From Lentilactobacillus buchneri (lineage in GTDB: Bacteria > Bacillota > Bacilli > Lactobacillales > Lactobacillaceae), in assembly GCF_018314255.1 (NCBI RefSeq), contig NZ_CP073066.1:1364001-1428000 (forward strand): DNA of 64,000 nucleotides. The letters run 5' to 3'. The position numbers were made by a program, and so were the translations under genes. This document shows, piece by piece, positions 62,564 through 64,000 of this stretch. Below the pieces are notes generated by a model, which saw only the letters and a program-made list of their open reading frames with translations, was not told the DNA's origin and ran no database searches. Numbering within the stretch: the stretch's first letter is position 1; each line of letters begins with the position of its first letter.

Positions 62564-64000
62564 ATGACTATTGATTGGTCGATGGTATTTAATGTAATTG
62601 TCGTCATTAACGCAATTTTGGCGATCTTCACGGTATTTAGGGAGAAACGCGATATTGCCGCGATTTGGGCTTGGCTGTTAGTGCTGGTCTTTTTACCGCT
62701 GGTCGGCTTTATTGCTTATGCCTTTCTGGGTCGAAAATTACCTAAGAATCGGTTGTTTAAATTACATAAACACGTTCAGATGCAGTTAGATGAGCGACTT
62801 AACGAACAGCGAAAACAATTGGGCCATGATGAAAAGACACCGGCCGATGAAGTCGTTACCGAGGCCAAGACCGCTGTTGATATGTTCATGACAACCGATC
62901 ACGCTTTTTTGTCTCGTCAAAATAAAGTTCATATTTTTACTGACGGCAACAGCTTATTTCATAAAGTCATCGGTGACATTGAAGCTGCCAAAAAGAGTAT
63001 TCATATTGAATTCTATACTTTTTACAATGATCAGATCGGAAATGAAATTTTAAACCTGTTAGTTAAAAAAGCCCATGAAGGCGTTGAAGTCCGGGTGATT
63101 TATGATTCCTGGGGCTCGATGGGCACAACCCGGAAGTTCTTCCAGCCTCTGGTTGATGCCGGTGGCAAGGCCTTTCCATTCTTGAACACCCGCTCAGTTC
63201 TCTTGGATTTCCGGATTAACTTCCGTGATCACAGAAAGATTATTGTCATTGACGGAACTATTGGCTATACTGGTGGCTTCAACATTGGTGACCAGTATTT
63301 GGGCCGCAAGAAAAAATTCGGCAATTGGCGGGATACCCACATTCGCATTATTGGGTCGGGGGTCTTCGGACTACAAGCCCGGTTCATTCTGGATTGGAAC
63401 GCCACCAGTCCCCGGGATCAAATCGATGAGGATCAAGTTGAACCCAAATACTTCCCGGTTACGACTACTAAAGGAAATGTCAATATGCAGATTGTCTCCA
63501 GCGGACCGGATTCGGATTTGCAACAGATCAAAATGGGTTATATTAAGCTGATTACCATGGCCAAAGATTACTGTTGGATTCAATCTCCCTACCTGATTCC
63601 AGACGATAGTATGATGGATGCCCTGCGGATTGCGGCTATGTCCGGCGTTGACGTGCGGATTATGGTGCCAAGCATGCCCGATCATCCATTTGTCTACCGG
63701 GCGACTCAGTATTATGCCCGCCAACTGGCTGAGGAAGGCGTTAAAATTTACTATTATGGCGATGGCTTCATTCATGCCAAAACGATGGTGATTGACGACA
63801 AGATTTCTTCGGTTGGTTCAGCGAACCTGGATTATCGCAGCTTTAAATTAAACTTTGAGATCAATGCGTTTATTTATGATCAGAAGTTCTCGGCCGATTT
63901 GCGTGACATCTTCTTAAATGATATTGATGTTAGTGAATTGCAGACCCCGGAAAAATTTGAGCAACAGTCGCTGTGGCTGAAGTTTAAGCAGACGTTTAGT
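62564..64000 (+). CDS. cls: Cardiolipin synthase, C-terminus cut by window end
   Basis: Cls condenses two phosphatidylglycerol molecules into cardiolipin at the membrane. Two N-terminal transmembrane helices (about residues 5-25 and 38-57) precede two phospholipase-D domains. The HKD motifs are DHRKIIVIDGTIGYTGGFNI and HAKTMVIDDKISSVGSANLD. GGGGAGG before ATG 62564 is the ribosome site. The frame is open to the last base, giving 479 codons; the usual length is about 480-490 residues, so only a few codons and the stop are missing. Confidence 0.93.
   Translation, partial: MTIDWSMVFNVIVVINAILAIFTVFREKRDIAAIWAWLLVLVFLPLVGFIAYAFLGRKLPKNRLFKLHKHVQMQLDERLNEQRKQLGHDEKTPADEVVTEAKTAVDMFMTTDHAFLSRQNKVHIFTDGNSLFHKVIGDIEAAKKSIHIEFYTFYNDQIGNEILNLLVKKAHEGVEVRVIYDSWGSMGTTRKFFQPLVDAGGKAFPFLNTRSVLLDFRINFRDHRKIIVIDGTIGYTGGFNIGDQYLGRKKKFGNWRDTHIRIIGSGVFGLQARFILDWNATSPRDQIDEDQVEPKYFPVTTTKGNVNMQIVSSGPDSDLQQIKMGYIKLITMAKDYCWIQSPYLIPDDSMMDALRIAAMSGVDVRIMVPSMPDHPFVYRATQYYARQLAEEGVKIYYYGDGFIHAKTMVIDDKISSVGSANLDYRSFKLNFEINAFIYDQKFSADLRDIFLNDIDVSELQTPEKFEQQSLWLKFKQTFS

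Overview
The window looks like chromosome from a heterofermentative member of the Lactobacillaceae. A Lentilactobacillus-like genus is my guess, not proven. The basis is gene content: mannitol 2-dehydrogenase beside a ROK fructokinase, maltose phosphorylase with its transporter, PepC, an oppDFBCA operon, a Trp T-box ahead of trpDCFBA, an Lpt/Fst-like type I toxin, and ISL3 and IS30 (ISLpl1-like) elements. No rRNA, tRNA, CRISPR array or prophage was seen.

Layout: 0.1-2.1 kb vitamin B6 salvage (pyridoxal kinase, UPF0340, ECF S component). 2.1-2.5 kb gene-free, with a strongly folded three-way-junction element. 2.5-7.2 kb pepC, an ISL3 element with a perfect 8-bp target duplication, and a membrane GDPD whose C-terminus the element replaced. 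7.4-9.1 kb lipoprotein and LacI regulator. 9.1-14 kb an AT-rich accessory island: a divergent small peptide gene (apparently frameshifted), an MFS exporter and three unrecognised proteins, one split by a 1043-bp IS30 element. 14-19 kb pgi, VOC protein, and the mannitol/fructose genes. 19.4-23.1 kb malT-mapA. 23.3-29.2 kb oxidoreductase, GT-C-like membrane protein, a Cna-B surface protein without a sorting signal, and a GT2 gene interrupted by an amber codon. 29.5-37.8 kb opp operon and a secreted S53 protease. 37.9-45 kb GST, Rgg/MFS pair, small secreted and membrane proteins, and a flippase. 45-48 kb a GNAT/XRE pair with a palindromic operator, a type I toxin-antitoxin locus, and an FMN reductase. 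48-53 kb the trp operon without trpE. 53-55.4 kb housekeeping singletons. 55.5-62 kb a rhamnoside-utilisation locus (two MFS, GH78, frameshifted AraC regulator). 62.3-64 kb a small membrane protein and cardiolipin synthase, cut by the window end.

The genes fit a plant-, silage- or fermentation-associated lifestyle. Maltose enters by MalT and is split phosphorolytically. Fructose is phosphorylated or reduced to mannitol. Peptides are released by the S53 protease, imported by Opp and trimmed by PepC. Plant rhamnosides are deglycosylated. Between the core genes lies a family of long intergenic hairpins (five copies) with shared flanking modules around unrelated stems. Several genes are visibly broken (GT2 amber, AraC and peptide homopolymer frameshifts, IS30-split ORF), so this strain is either shedding functions or carries switchable or erroneous homopolymer tracts.

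The most interesting unexplained items are the three-way-junction element at 2255-2407, the peptide/MFS/unknown-protein island at 9.3-14 kb, and the modular hairpin repeats.
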